Assembly: GCA_963682055.1 (NCBI GenBank)
Contig: OY821749.1
Location: 24,249,631 to 24,313,630, forward strand
Length of the DNA stretch: 64,000 nucleotides
Direction: 5' to 3'
Origin: Primula veris
Taxonomy: Eukaryota > Streptophyta > Magnoliopsida > Ericales > Primulaceae
Both the position numbers and the translations under genes were made by a program. Of this stretch, positions 1-11,816 are shown piece by piece; the first letter of the stretch is position 1, and each line of letters opens with the position of its first letter. Under the pieces are notes generated by a model that saw only the letters and a list, made by a program, of their open reading frames with translations, ran no database searches and was not told the origin of the DNA.

Positions 1-440
1 TCCATATCTTAATTTTGCGAATTTCTAGGATATTTGAAACTGTTAAGATGTCGGTTTCTGATACGATAATCCCAAACTAATAGTCAAGTGTAGACTGACA
101 ACTAGAGCTTAGTTATTGTGAAATGTGGGGGGGTTGTATCGGAAGATCGTGTAGAAGAGACACCACAGAGTCCAGATAATATCAACATTTTGGACTGGAC
201 CAAATAATTAATATATGAAGAATATCATTCAAATTTCAGAATCATATGATCTAATAAACAAGTTAAAGACGTAAGTCTTTTTCTATAACGGCATCTTTGT
301 GTTATTAAAAATAAAATAAAAAACATGACCCCAAAAAATGGTAAAAAATTACCAAGAAAAACCAAAAAAATAAAAATAAAAAGTTGGAAAAAATTGGAAA
401 AAGGCGAAAAATCTAAAAAAATGTTAAAAACTTTAAAATA
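1..440. other. intergenic, nothing recognised
   Basis: AT-rich sequence with no convincing coding potential. The only open frame (225-458, minus) is low-complexity Phe/Leu-rich translation of A/T runs. Confidence 0.5.
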
Positions 441-444
441 ACTT

Positions 445-1548
445 GCAATTGTTTTCAAATGACTTCAAAATTACTCAGACTGTTTTTAGAATTATTCGAG
501 TTGTTTTTTAAAATGACTCATACTGTTTTTAAAATGATTTAAATATGACTCGGATTGTTTTTAAAATTACTTAAAATGACTCAGAATGTTTTTAAAATGA
601 GTTAAAATGGCTTAGACTGTTTTTAAAATGACTTAAAATGGCTCAGACTGTTTTTAAAATAACTCAGACTGTTTTTTAAAATGATTCAAAATAACCCAGA
701 CTGTTTTTAAAATTAATCACATTGTTTCTAAATTACTCAGACTGTTTTTAAAATGACTAAAAATGACTCAGACTGTTTTTAAAATGACTTAAAATGACTC
801 AGACTGTTTTTAAAATGATTTAAATATGTCTCGAATTGTTTTTAAAATTACTTAAAATGACTTGGACTGTTTTAAAAATGACTTAAAATAACTCACGCCG
901 TTTTTAAAAGAACTTAAAACGATTCAAATTGTTTTTAAAATTACTCAAACTGTTTTTAAAATGATTTAAAACGACTCACTATTTTTAAAATGACTTAAAA
1001 CGACTCAGAATGTTTTTAAAATTACTCAGACTGCTTTTAAAATGATTTAAAATAACTCAGACTGTTTTTAAAATTACTTAAAACGACTCAAATTGTTTTT
1101 AAAATTACTTAAAACGACTGAGATTGTTTTTAAAATTACTTAAAACGACTCAGATTGTTTTTAAAATTACTTAAAACGACTCAGATTGTTTCTAAAATGA
1201 TTTAAAACGATTCAGATTGTTTTGAAAATGACTTAAAACGACTAAAATTACTTTTAAATGGCTTAAAATGACTCAGACTATTTTTAAAATTACTCAAATT
1301 GTTTTTAAAACGACTTAAAATAACTCAGAATATTTTTAAAATTACCAGACTGCTTCTAAATGACTTGAAACGACTCAGACTGTTTTAAAATTACTTAAAG
1401 CGACTCAGACTATTTTTAAAATGATTTAAAACGAGACAGACTGTTTTTAAATTGACTTAAAATAACACAGACTGTTTTTAAAATGACTCAGACTATTTTT
1501 AAAATAACTCAGACTATTTTTAATATGAATTAAAACGACTCAAACTGT
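445..1548. repeat. degenerate minisatellite upstream of trehalase
   Basis: About 1.1 kb made almost entirely of variants of a short motif, GACTCAGACTG followed by TTTTTAAAATGACTTAAAA. Motifs recur every 18-31 bp, with some units lacking the GACTTAAAA half. Several adjacent units near 1080-1200 are almost identical, with TTACTTAAAACGACTCAGATTG recurring in blocks, so local expansion is fairly recent. It ends in a T run at 1550-1563, about 330 bp before the trehalase start codon. There are no regular spacers, so it is not a CRISPR. Function unknown. Confidence 0.9.
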
Positions 1549-1783
1549 TTTTTTTTTTTTTTTACGTTATTGGATTTTTATTGATTCTATATTTTTAATG
1601 ATTCATTTTTTATTTTTTGAGATTTTTCATTTTTCGAGGTTTATTTACAAAAATGGAAGGGGTATACAAAATTTTAAGTCGAATAGTATTAAGCCTGATT
1701 CAGGATTATGAGAGAGTTTTTCAAATATTCACATTGTTCTTGTCAAAAATCATCCAAATCAGGGAATTGAAATATTCCTTCAC

Positions 1784-1892
1784 CATCTCCCTCTTCTTCA
1801 CACACAAATATATACTATACTAAATATGTATATATATATGTAAACATGCATACACATACATGTAAAGAATCAAAGCTCATCATCCTTTCAAA
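1784..1892 (+). promoter_or_regulatory. possible core promoter/leader of trehalase
   Basis: A pyrimidine-rich stretch (1784-1803) is followed by TATA-like runs (about 1808-1840) and then the start codon at 1893. Positions are suggestive only, because the region is so AT-rich that TATA matches are expected by chance. Confidence 0.3.
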
Positions 1893-4800
1893 ATGGCTAA
1901 TCTTGGATACCTCTTCTTAATTAGCATACTAACACTTATCCCAATATTCTCAATGTCACAAACACCACCAAATTGCATTGACAAAATCCCGTTAGTACCC
2001 ACAACCCCTCTCGTCTCTTTCCTCGAACGTCTCCAAGAAACTTCCTTAACCACTTTTGGACCCAAATCTTTCGACCCTAAACTTTACGTAGACTTATCCC
2101 TCAAATCCGACCTCGCCAACACCGAACTAGTTTTCAACAACCTTCCTAAAACAACAAATGGGTCGGTCTCAGCATCGGATTTGAATGCCTTCATGAATGA
2201 TTATCTAAACGGAGCGGATGAGGATTTGGTTTACGTGGACCCTGCGGATTTTGTGAGATCACCGGAGGGCTTTTTGCCTTTGGTGAAGAGTGAGGAGATG
2301 AGGGATTGGGCGCTCGAGGTGCATTCTCTATGGAAGCTTCTGAGTCGGAGGGTGGCGGACGGGGTTATTGACCGACCGGAGCTGCATTCACTTCTGCCGT
2401 TGCCTGAGCCGGTGATGATTCCTGGGTCGAGGTTTCGAGAGGTTTACTATTGGGACTCATATTGGGTTATCAGGTTCGCTCTTTCTTTCTGTTTTCTTTT
2501 TCGAAATTTGATTTATGAAATTCTTAAAGTGAAGATTTTGATTTTCGGATTGTTTGGCTACTAGTTTTTAAGTAAATTATCTGTCTTCTTTTAGGCTGTG
2601 AAAAATGTAGTCATTTAGCTTATAAGTTCAAGCTTCTTGAGGAAGAAAGCGAAAACTAACTCCTTTCCAGTGACGGGTTGGTTCATGTGCCTGGTAATAA
2701 TGATACACGGCGTGAGAGAGTTTAAGTTCAAAATTTTCTGAATCTTTTTGTACTTTCATCACTTGAGTAGGTGAGATCTGAGAAGTTGTGTTTTCGCTTG
2801 TTTGGCAGAAGCAGGTTTAGAATTTACTTATGATACGTTTAATTGATACGTATACAAAATTAAGCTTTTATCATATACAAATTTAATTGATACATTTTGC
2901 GTTAAGCAGCGAAAAAAATTCTAAGGAAATGAGCTGTTCAAAGATATACTTCTTTTCCATTTTTCGATAAAAAAAAGCTTGCCCTAACCGACTTGTTCTC
3001 TAAAATGGGCAGCGTGTATAGGTAGGTAATAGATCTTAACCCTACAAAGTTGGAACATGTGTGAGCTATCATAAATTTGTTAATGATTTAACTTCAATAT
3101 ATGACCGTATCGTGTAACTATTTTACAGGGGTTTGCTAGCAAGTAAGATGTACGACACTGCCAAAGGGATCGTAGCGAATCTTGTTTCTCTTATTGATGA
3201 ATTTGGTTACGTCCTTAATGGCGCAAGGGCATATTACACTAACAGAAGGTCATATATCGTCAATAATTCCCTGAATTTTAAGATCTTTATTTTTTTTTCT
3301 CAATTCTTGTAATTTAATAAGTTGTGTCAGAAATTTGCAGCCAACCTCCACTACTAAGTTCAATGATCTACGATATCTACGACAGAACTGGTGATATGGA
3401 CTTTCTTAAAAAATCTCTCCCCGCTTTGTTGAAAGAACATGATTTCTGGAATTCAGGTACCTATTGTTTTTGTTTTTGGTTTCCAAAACATTTTAATGAC
3501 CAAAATAAGATACTCCTATAATTCTTCGGTGGCATGATGTTTTATTTGCTTTGCATTTTGTCTTTTTGCAGGAGTTCATAGCGTCACTGTTCGCGATGCT
3601 CAAGGAAACAGTCACATGTTAAGTCGGTATTTTGCAATGTGGAATCAACCCCGACCAGAATCTGCAACTATTGTAAGTGTACTCATGACTATTACACATA
3701 CAGAAAATAAAGTTAATTTCAGTTTATTGTACTTTTTTCTCAAAAATTCTTTCACCTTTCAGGATCAGTTAACTGCTTCGAAACTAGTAGATGAAAATGA
3801 GAAACAACATCTTTATCGAGAAATTGCTTCCGCAGCTGAATCTGGATGGGATTTCAGTACTAGATGGATGAGGTAGCAATTTATTCTGATTAAATATTAA
3901 TATCACTACTACTCTATTTGGGTGTTCTTTTAAAATAAATAAGCCACTAAGCCAGTGTGTGCACACACTTTTTTCATAGAAATGTACAATCTACTATTGA
4001 AGTTTTATTATTCTTGAAGGGTTTTTGTTTAATCATACATTTCCAGGAATTCATCTGATCTTACAACATTGGCCGCCACATCGATCTTGCCTGTGGATTT
4101 GAATTCGTTTATAATGAAGGTTCGATCATGAGTGAATTTAATTATAAATCATTAATTTAAGTAATTAGTTTTAAGTAAATCTGAGCTCATAATATTATTT
4201 GCACAGATGGAACTCGACATAGCCTACTTGTCCAATGTAACTGGAGATGGGTTTAATTCTGTACGCTTTTCCACATTTGCTCAGACTAGAAAACTGGCAA
4301 TGAATTCTATTTTATGGAACGAAGAGAAGGGTCAGTGGCTCGATTACTGGCTTAGTACTAATGGAACTTGTGAGGTGGGTAATTCATCTCAGATGGTTGA
4401 GATTATAATATTACAAGATGACGACTAAATGACAACGTCATACGCTTATTAATTGCAGTTTAGTGAGACATGGGAAGCCTCAAACCAGAACAAGAATGCA
4501 TATGCCTCGAATTTTAGCCCGTTATGGGTCGAGCTGTTTTATTCAGGTCCTTTTCATTACCTTTATTTATTTTATTTAACATCACCCTCTAAATTGAGCT
4601 ACACTTCGCATAAATCATCATCTTTCTTTGTATTAACCGTGTTTTGTTGTTTTGATTATGTGAAGATGAGGCATTGGTGAAAAAAATTATGAAGAGTCTT
4701 CTAAGTTCAGGACTAGTCCGTAAGGTGGGAATCGCGACTTCGTTAATCAATAGTTCACAACAATGGTAAATAACATTTCAATATTTGCTACCCGCCCTAC

Positions 4801-5307
4801 AATACTTAATGAAGTTTAAGTGACAATGGTGTACAACATAAGTGTTTTTTCTTTATAGGTGTAGAACAGTGTTCTAATATTGAGCTGTTACACAGGGATT
4901 TACCTAATGGTTGGGCCCCACTTCAACATCTGATTGTCGAAGGTTTAGTTAAGTCTGGATCAACAGAAGCGAGAGCATTAGCTCAAGACATAGCTATAAG
5001 GTGGATCACAATTAATCATATAGCTTACAAAATCTCCGGATCAATGCATGAGAAATACGATGTTGACAATTGCGGAGAATTTGGAGGTGGTGGTGAATAT
5101 GTGCCTCAGGTATGATAAGTTGTTTACTGTACTGCTTAATAGCATTTAAAAGGGGAATTAACACATCTCCTTGTTTTCTTAATCTAATTTTTTGGTGTTT
5201 TATTGCAATTTCAGACGGGTTTCGGGTGGTCTAACGGCGTTGTGTTGGCTTTCTTGGAGGAGTTTGGGTGGCCTCAAGATCTGAAAACTACCTGTGGATC
5301 AGCATAA
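1893..5307 (+). CDS. TRE1: trehalase (GH37), 11 exons
   Basis: Hydrolyses trehalose to two glucose molecules. Plant trehalase is usually extracellular or plasma-membrane-associated and keeps trehalose low. Exons by GT-AG sites and frame: 1893-2473, 3129-3248, 3341-3456, 3572-3672, 3763-3872, 4047-4119, 4207-4374, 4459-4546, 4666-4765, 4896-5109, 5215-5307. They total 1764 nt, giving 587 aa, normal for the family. An N-terminal hydrophobic segment (about residues 5-22) looks like a signal peptide or anchor. Signature 1, PGSRFREVYYWDSY, ends exon 1. NGARAYYTNRSQPP spans exons 2-3. SGWDF (about residue 336) carries the likely catalytic Asp. Signature 2, QWDLPNGWAP, is rebuilt exactly across the exon 9/10 junction. 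EKYD (about 538), with the likely catalytic Glu, and GGGGEYVPQTGFGW follow. No break is seen. Family is certain; the symbol is by homology. Confidence 0.96.
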
Positions 5308-5860
5308 AAAAACGGATTTCCTTAAATACTGGCAAGATTATTGTGAAAGTTGAAACTTTTAAACGAAGATGAATAATGGGTGGAAGAGTTACTAGTACAT
5401 AAATTAATGTGGATCTGGAAAAGTTGGTTAATGAAAGGCTTTCTCTTTTGAGCATTTGATCAAAATATATTGAAGTTATTTACTTATTTACCATCATTTT
5501 CTCGTTTCACTGAACTTGATAAAAAGTCTAAATTGTCCATGAACTAAGGTAATTTTAAATACTGTATAAGAATAGAAGTGCATATCGAATTTACGGTTAA
5601 ACATATCATCAAATTAATTGTCTTTATAGGGATGGTAAAAGTCTTTTATTTATCGAGATCAACTTAGCTTGAAGATTAAATTGATGTTGGTCACTCACAA
5701 GAAAACAGAAAAAGTAAATGAAATTTCTCTCTGCGACATATGATTACTACAATGGATTTTCACTGTTCCTTTGCACTTACACCAATATCACCTAAGCTTT
5801 ACTCGTCATAGCAGTCTGAATTTAAGTAAATTGTGAGCCTGGACCATATCGAAGGGCGGT
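5308..5860. other. trehalase 3' flank
   Basis: AT-rich 3' untranslated and intergenic sequence. No further gene is recognised before the F-box fragment. Confidence 0.4.
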
Positions 5861-5867
5861 CATTTCC

Positions 5868-5985
5868 TTTAAACTTGGCGATTCCATCTCCCAAAGATAC
5901 TAAACTTTCGTGGTACTCTAAAGCCTTAAAACCACGAGAATGTCCTCGGCTCAACGATCCTCATTTCTCAAGTAGTGGTATCAGT
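5868..5985 (-). pseudogene. F-box gene 3' fragment (third, older copy)
   Basis: On the minus strand this matches the last ~40 codons region of the two intact F-box genes downstream (compare about 9463-9580), with many substitutions. Blocks such as CCTTTAAACTTGGCGATTCCA and GATACTAAACT are recognisable. Similarity stops near 5990, where an unrelated GC-rich transposon-like terminus begins, so the rest of the gene is lost or displaced. It marks an F-box cluster older than the 6-17 kb duplication. Confidence 0.75.
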
Positions 5986-5991
5986 AGCGGG

Positions 5992-6050
5992 CAGGGGCGG
6001 CCCTAAGATTTTTGGGGCCCGGTGCCGAAAAAATTGGGGCTTTTTTTTTC
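5992..6050. mobile_element. possible DNA-transposon terminus
   Basis: Begins CAGGGGCGGCCC and continues GGGGCCCGGTGCCG in otherwise AT-rich DNA. CAGGGGCGG-type starts are common at hAT-like ends in plants. The other end was not found, so this is a fragment at best. It abuts the broken F-box remnant. Confidence 0.35.
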
Positions 6051-6456
6051 TATTGGTCGTTCCAAGAAATTTTACAATTAAATTAAATATATTAATAGTA
6101 GATTAATCTGAAACAAACTACCATGAACTAAGATTTATTAAAAAAAAGAGCAAAATTTTGGACTTTTTGCAGTCCAAACTGTGAACTATCTTACTTCTGT
6201 ATCTAATAACCCCTTTTCGGCCTTTAATTGACACAACGTTTCCTATGCTCTACGTACTTCTTTGGTGTTTTGGATGCTTCCGGTGTGCTCACTTTACTTG
6301 CTCTGATCTCGTCGGTTCAGAGACTACACAAATGCTTTGGGTCTATTTTTTTGAAGTTTTATTAGCAGGTTTCAAAACGTAGGTAAAACTATAGTTGCAA
6401 ATGTGTAGTAGTCTTAGACTTAATCGCATACGTAGTTGTTTGTCTATGGGGATTTG

Positions 6457-7818
6457 TGTTGGTTTCCGTGTACGAAATAACAATTAATAATAAATAAAGG
6501 ACTAAACAATAATTAAATAAAACCAGTGTAATCTTTATTAATTTCCAAATGAAATACAATAAACTGATTACAACATGTAGGTACTGAATTGTAAATAGAA
6601 ACAAACGTAATCAGATTATTATTAATTAATAATCTGATGTACTGATTTGCAATTAAAAGAAACTGCCGGACTGGAAAGTATAGACTTAACAGCCGGACTG
6701 TTCTGTTATGAATTTAAATTACAGGACTGAATAGAAACTAATCTAATTACAGAATTAAAATACAGAAATGAAATTACAGAATAGAAACAGTACTTTAAAC
6801 TAATTACAGAAAAGTAAATACAGAATATAAAAGCTACAGCTAATGACAGAATATTTAAATACTGAATTAAAATACTGAATTGAAAGGACAGAATGTAAAA
6901 ACTGAATTTAAATGCGAAAAATCAAAACGGACAGAATGTAAAATTAAACGGACGAGGCTACTGTTAACAGTATGCCCTTAACCGATATTCGCCCAACCAC
7001 CTTAAGGTTTCTGGTTGCGTTGGCGCTTCGATCCCAAGGTACAACGTCTCTCGGAAGACTCGCCGGAAACTGTCGACGAGTCTAAGTCGAGCTTTTAGTG
7101 GGTGGTTCTCTCTGGTTTCTAAGTGCTATGAAAAAAAATATATGCAGCTTTTGGTTAGAGAGAAGATACTGATTTGAATGTGTGTTAAAATGTGAGGGGA
7201 TGGCTGCCTCTTTATAGAGGAAATTCTGAAACCGCAGAATTTATTGGTCATTTAATTCTGAGAGTTACATCCCCAGAATCCGCCTCCAATTACTGCTGGA
7301 GTTTCAAACCTTCTTTCAGATTTAGTACGAGACCCAAGACCCGAGACATTCCCCAAATCCCGCATCCTGCGGCCCGCGGGACGCGGCGCGTCCCGTGCCC
7401 CGAGTCCCAAGACCCGAGCGAGCGCGCGCGTGTGGTACACACTAACCCACTCATGCGTATGCGGACTTTATTAGTTACCAACTACATGGGATGAACTTGT
7501 ATATATAGAGTAAAAAACAACCTTGTTTTTCCAATGTGGGATAACCCTCATGGTTTATTCACACTCTCTACTCCACTTTCCAGATTTCGTTTTTTTTCCT
7601 CTTTCGAGTACCAACATTCGAGTCCAATTATCATTCACACCATTCCTCCGAATAGGTCATGCGATATACCGTTGCGAAACTCGTCGCACGAGCTACTCAA
7701 ACGCATAGAGTATGGCCTCAGAAAAACTGAGGAGTCACATTAAAAATTGACTCAAAGTTGGTCCCTGACCACTTTGGAAAAACATGTTTAAACTACATGT
7801 TTTCCTATTTTTCCAACA
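6457..7818 (-). mobile_element. solo LTR, 1362 bp
   Basis: Starts TGTTGG and ends CCAACA, the inverted termini of an LTR. It is flanked by the 5-bp target duplication ATTTG at 6452-6456 and 7819-7823. The corresponding site in copy B (about 13755) is uninterrupted. No internal retrotransposon domain or second LTR is present. A TATA-like CTATAAAG on the minus strand near 7210, followed by a leader-like stretch, suggests minus orientation. A GC-rich block at about 7340-7440 contrasts with the surroundings. Copia-type is likely from the termini and TSD, but the superfamily is not proven. Confidence 0.9.
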
Positions 7819-7823
7819 ATTTG

Positions 7824-8400
7824 TACCTTTCGAGGTGTTTTTGTTGCAATTATCTTGTAACACACAAGTGTTGTAATTGGGTTTGGTCCCAATTTTATGT
7901 TAATAATATCAGTCGTTTCGCAAAAAAAAAAAAATCATAGAAAACTTTTTAACACAAAAGAAGTTTAATAGGCACCTAAATGTGTATTTTTAGGAGGAAA
8001 AAAAATTGGTTCTAGAGTGCAATGGGTTGCTGGAGTTATATATATATACATATATATGATATATGGTTTGGTAAAGTTGTACGTGTTTTAGTAGAGAACA
8101 TTTGTTTAGCAACGAAATGAGTATATGGTTTGATGGAGTTACAAATACATTAAAATGATACTGTATCCGTTTTTATTTAATTGTCATATATACTACCTGA
8201 CAAAATATACTACATGTCATTTTGAAAGAACAACAAAAAATTGTCATATACACTACATGTCCTTTTGAAAGAACAACAAAATTTTGAAAAGAGTATAATT
8301 TAAGGTTTGAACTAAAAATGATCAGTTCTAAAAAATAGGGTTTAGGGTAGTTTGTTACTGTCAATAATTTTTTTGTTAGAATTGAGAAGCTTGTGCATTG
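7824..8400. other. duplicated intergenic DNA with MITE remnant
   Basis: Matches 13765-14520 of copy B. At about 8070-8130 only the last ~50 bp of the Stowaway-like MITE intact at 14009-14239 survives, including AGCAACGAAATGAGTA. Most of the element was therefore deleted here after the duplication. Short AT runs lie at 8040-8060. Confidence 0.65.
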
Positions 8401-8827
8401 CAAAGCACCATTACAATGGACAATTTTCAGCTGACACCCTCACACCACAGCAAATATCTATTTCGACCTACTTTTAAAATGGTTTCATGAGCTTTCCATT
8501 CTTCAGATTTTATCTAGCATGCATTTTATGTATGGAGTGGAGATAAAGCCAGGTTATAGAGAGCCTTTTATTTCAATGTAGCCCACATCGGGTTTGTAAA
8601 GAGGAACGCAAGTGATCGAATCCTCAGAATACGTCGAACCTCTGGTGCTTCAACAATCAATCTAAAAAGGGTTGGTTGGCTAAATATGCCACACTTGTCC
8701 TAGTTTAATTGACGAGCTCCGTTTGTATATCAAGACATGGTCGAGATAAGTTATGGAATTATCTCATAGAGTTTGCTTGCTTTGGTCTACTCTCCGGTTT
8801 CAGTATTATATTCTTTCGACAATGTTA

Positions 8828-8930
8828 ACATATTACTATATGAAAGTTTTGTAGTTATATTGTGTAAACATATTACTATATGAAAGTTTTGTAGTTATAT
8901 TGTGTAAACATATTACTATATGAAAGTTTT
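8828..8930. repeat. 40-bp tandem repeat, ~2.6 copies
   Basis: The unit ACATATTACTATATGAAAGT plus 20 more bases occurs twice in full (8828-8867, 8868-8907) and once in part (8908-8930). The same array is present in copy B, so it predates the duplication. Confidence 0.9.
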
Positions 8931-9385
8931 AAATTCACGAAAATGTAGGGGATCATTAAACAACAAAAACATGTAACATATACTTCAAGAAAACCTAAGG
9001 ACACATTGAAAAAGTATTTTATTTTACCAGTATAAAAATTTGGGAAATGGCAAAAATAATTAAAACACATCCTAAAAATTAAACGAGAATGACCATTCCA
9101 AATATGAACAGAAATAACGAAGACAACTACCATTAAGTGCAAATCAGAATTTCGTATAACAAATATTTTCATTCTGGTAGTTGACATCACATAATCTATT
9201 TGCTTCACCTTTGTGCAATATTTACCATCTCACCATATTTCTCACAATTAGCTAATTAGCTAGAAACTCTTTTCTTCTTCTAGATATGGGCAATATTATT
9301 TATGAAAAATAAATAAAATTAAGGTGATGAAAGTATTCAAACAATAACTGAACTATTATTATCAATGGACATCAATCACTACATG

Positions 9386-10729
9386 TCATTCTTCATCACA
9401 ATCCGTATTAACATTTAAAAGAAAAAACCAAAACTCATTCAACAAAGAAGCTAAGCTATTTCCTTTGAACTTGTTGATTCCACCAGTTATAGATACTAAA
9501 CTCTCGTAGTAGATCGAAGCCCTAAAAGCACGAGACCTTCCTCTAGGCCCAATATTCATAGTTTCTCGGGTAGTTGTATTATACAACACCGTTTGCTTAT
9601 TATTCAGACCAGACGTCTCCTCGAAGTCATCAATTACCAGAAAAATCTGATTTTCTGTCTTCCAGAAACCTAGCGACCTCACCACACTCCCTTGCATCCC
9701 TTCGACGGATATCGTTTTTAACCAGTTACTTTCTTCCAGCATCACCCATATCTCAACCATGTTGAGATTTTTGTTCACCGAAAACAAAGTGATACGATCA
9801 TTATGCAATGCAAGGTCAGCATCATGACAAGGAGTGGTCATCTTTCGAAAAGATTCCTCATTCTTGCTCATGTTGAACACAAGCGCTGTGTACTTGAACA
9901 CTGAAGTCCAATAATAACGCCCGTTCAAATATGTATTGTTCAAAGAACGACGCACTGACACAACTTCATCCTTGATAATTCTCCAGGAGTTTGTTTTGGT
10001 GGTGTATAGCATGCCATGTATGTGATCAAATTCCTCAAAATGATCCAATTGAGAGATGACAATTACTTTGTAATCTTCTTCATCCAACGGATCAGTACCA
10101 AACCCAATAACACCTTCCTCTAACCATTTTCTATCTTCGAATTCTGGTGCATCATACATATTATGAGGTATTTGGTCCTCGGGGTATGGGAGGAAAACTA
10201 CTTCGTTAGTTGCGGGGTTCCAAATGACGAAGCAATTTCGTCGATTGTGCAGACAATACAAGCCATTGATAGGCCCATCAATTTCAAGCTGGTTGTAATC
10301 CTCCACTAGAGAAATATTGAAAAGATTGTGGTATGAGGACGAAGGCAGTGTTGACGACATGGTGCTGTTAAAGAACTCATCATCAAACAAGAAAAAATTG
10401 TATACCCTAGCGATCTCATCCTCATGCTCAAGGAGGAACTGGCCGCAGTCATGGCTGATCATCTTCTGAAATTGGAGATGCTTATGTACGAAACTCGGGT
10501 CTTTAATTACAAAGTACCAATGTTTACAAACACACATTCCTAGCAGCAAAGATTTAACAGATGCTCTAATGAATATCTGAATCAATAAATCATCTGGCAA
10601 CTCTTCAAAAGATCGGGGATTTATAGATTCATTACAGTCAATACTTGTAAGGCAAGTTGATGAAGAATTGTCGATATAGCTGCTGATTCTTGCTGCATCG
10701 TCACCGTGTACGTCGTAAAAGGATGTCAT
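9386..10729 (-). CDS. F-box protein with F-box-associated domain (copy A)
   Basis: Single-exon gene, 447 aa. It is a likely substrate-recognition subunit of an SCF (Skp1-Cullin1-F-box) E3 ubiquitin ligase. The F-box lies at about residues 41-85 (ELPDDLLIQIFIRASVKSLL, then CVCKHW). The C-terminal half resembles the F-box-associated/kelch-like FBA domain, with GPINGLYCLH and FVIWNPATNEVVFLP at about 150-185. The start is the first ATG upstream of the F-box. Its tail, NVNTDCDEE, is 8 residues longer than that of copy B. The target is unknown. Confidence 0.9.
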   Translation of the reverse strand: MTSFYDVHGDDAARISSYIDNSSSTCLTSIDCNESINPRSFEELPDDLLIQIFIRASVKSLLLGMCVCKHWYFVIKDPSFVHKHLQFQKMISHDCGQFLLEHEDEIARVYNFFLFDDEFFNSTMSSTLPSSSYHNLFNISLVEDYNQLEIDGPINGLYCLHNRRNCFVIWNPATNEVVFLPYPEDQIPHNMYDAPEFEDRKWLEEGVIGFGTDPLDEEDYKVIVISQLDHFEEFDHIHGMLYTTKTNSWRIIKDEVVSVRRSLNNTYLNGRYYWTSVFKYTALVFNMSKNEESFRKMTTPCHDADLALHNDRITLFSVNKNLNMVEIWVMLEESNWLKTISVEGMQGSVVRSLGFWKTENQIFLVIDDFEETSGLNNKQTVLYNTTTRETMNIGPRGRSRAFRASIYYESLVSITGGINKFKGNSLASLLNEFWFFLLNVNTDCDEE

Positions 10730-11260
10730 TAATGGAGAAATTTATAAATTTTGTGACCTCTTTCTGGTCCAACAAAAAACTGAATTAGCAAACAAGAAAA
10801 AAATTAACAGTCAAATAATATGGCACAAAAAAGAACCAAGATAAATCTGGCACCGACTTAGCTAGAAAAATAAAGACTTGAAAACGAAACAAGATCAACA
10901 TCAACACAGTTTTTGCTAATCATCTTTTGGTTTAAAGAGTAAGACTTTAATGACATGACTCAAAAGATAACCAAGATAAATCCTCGGGATAAGAAACTTG
11001 AATTAAGGATTCAACTTTTCGCTCAATTAAATCCTACAATATTTAGGTCTCAAAAATATTTGTCGAAATTCTATAAAGCTAAAACTGCCTAACAAAGGAC
11101 ATATATTTATATAACAAACGGCACAAAGAGCATATATCAAATTAGGGTGCATATCAAACAGTACAAAACTCATAGATTACATAACAAACTGCATATTATA
11201 AAAAGACATCCCAATTAAACTGCATGTAAACGCATACCAAACTGTAATTTGGGTAAATAA
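10730..11260. other. upstream region of F-box copy A
   Basis: Noncoding on both strands and collinear with about 16862-17420. Copy B has an extra ~28 bp near 16950. It probably carries the F-box promoter, read on the minus strand. Confidence 0.5.
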
Positions 11261-11816
11261 AATGCCTTACATTTAGAAAATACTAATTGCAAGAGCCCTA
11301 GTTATCATAGCCTAAAAATTCATTAGTACACATAAATAAACCATTAACAATTCTTTTTTTCGAAAATCAGTCAAACGTACATATTAATTAATCAAACAAT
11401 TCAATATATTTTTAAAAATAAATCTCTAAGCCCTAGAATCTATAGATGTGGGTGATAAATGCTTACAACTTTTACTGATTAATGCGGTTTCTGAAGTGGG
11501 AACGTACATATATACGTTCTATATAAAAAATGCCCCAATTTTAGAAAATCCCAATTTCAAGAGCCATAGTTATCATAACCTAATATTCATTAATAATTTG
11601 ATATATATACATAAACCATTTAATCTTCTATTTTTGAATATCAGGAATCCATCAAGGACCGCAGACTAACTGCTAACATATCAATTAACCAAACAATTCA
11701 ATATTAAATAATAAAAAAACTCAAACCCTAGAATATAAAAATAAGGGTGATAAGTACTTACAAATTATACTGATTAATGTGGTTTCTCAAGTGGGAGCGA
11801 ACATACATACGTTCTA
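11261..11816. repeat. local direct duplication of ~270-290 bp in copy A
   Basis: 11261-11528 and 11529-11816 are diverged direct copies. Both run from an AATGCC block through TAGTTATCATA and AACAATTCAATAT to GTGGGAnCG and ACGTTCTAT. Copy B has one unit only (about 17425-17690), which is closer to the first unit. Confidence 0.8.

Noticed and set aside
445..1548. CRISPR-like array of short repeats
   Set aside because: Repeat units abut or overlap with no unique spacers of constant size, and the context is plant nuclear DNA. It is a minisatellite.
7192..7494. 100-codon frame with Arg/Pro-rich GC-rich sequence, plus antisense frames
   Set aside because: Lies wholly inside the solo LTR. Open frames on both strands come from the GC-rich block lacking stops.
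8876..9208. 110-codon minus-strand frame, identical in both duplicated copies (also 15010-15342)
   Set aside because: It includes part of the 40-bp tandem repeat, has no recognisable domain and lies in the F-box 3' flank. Identity follows from the whole flank being nearly identical.
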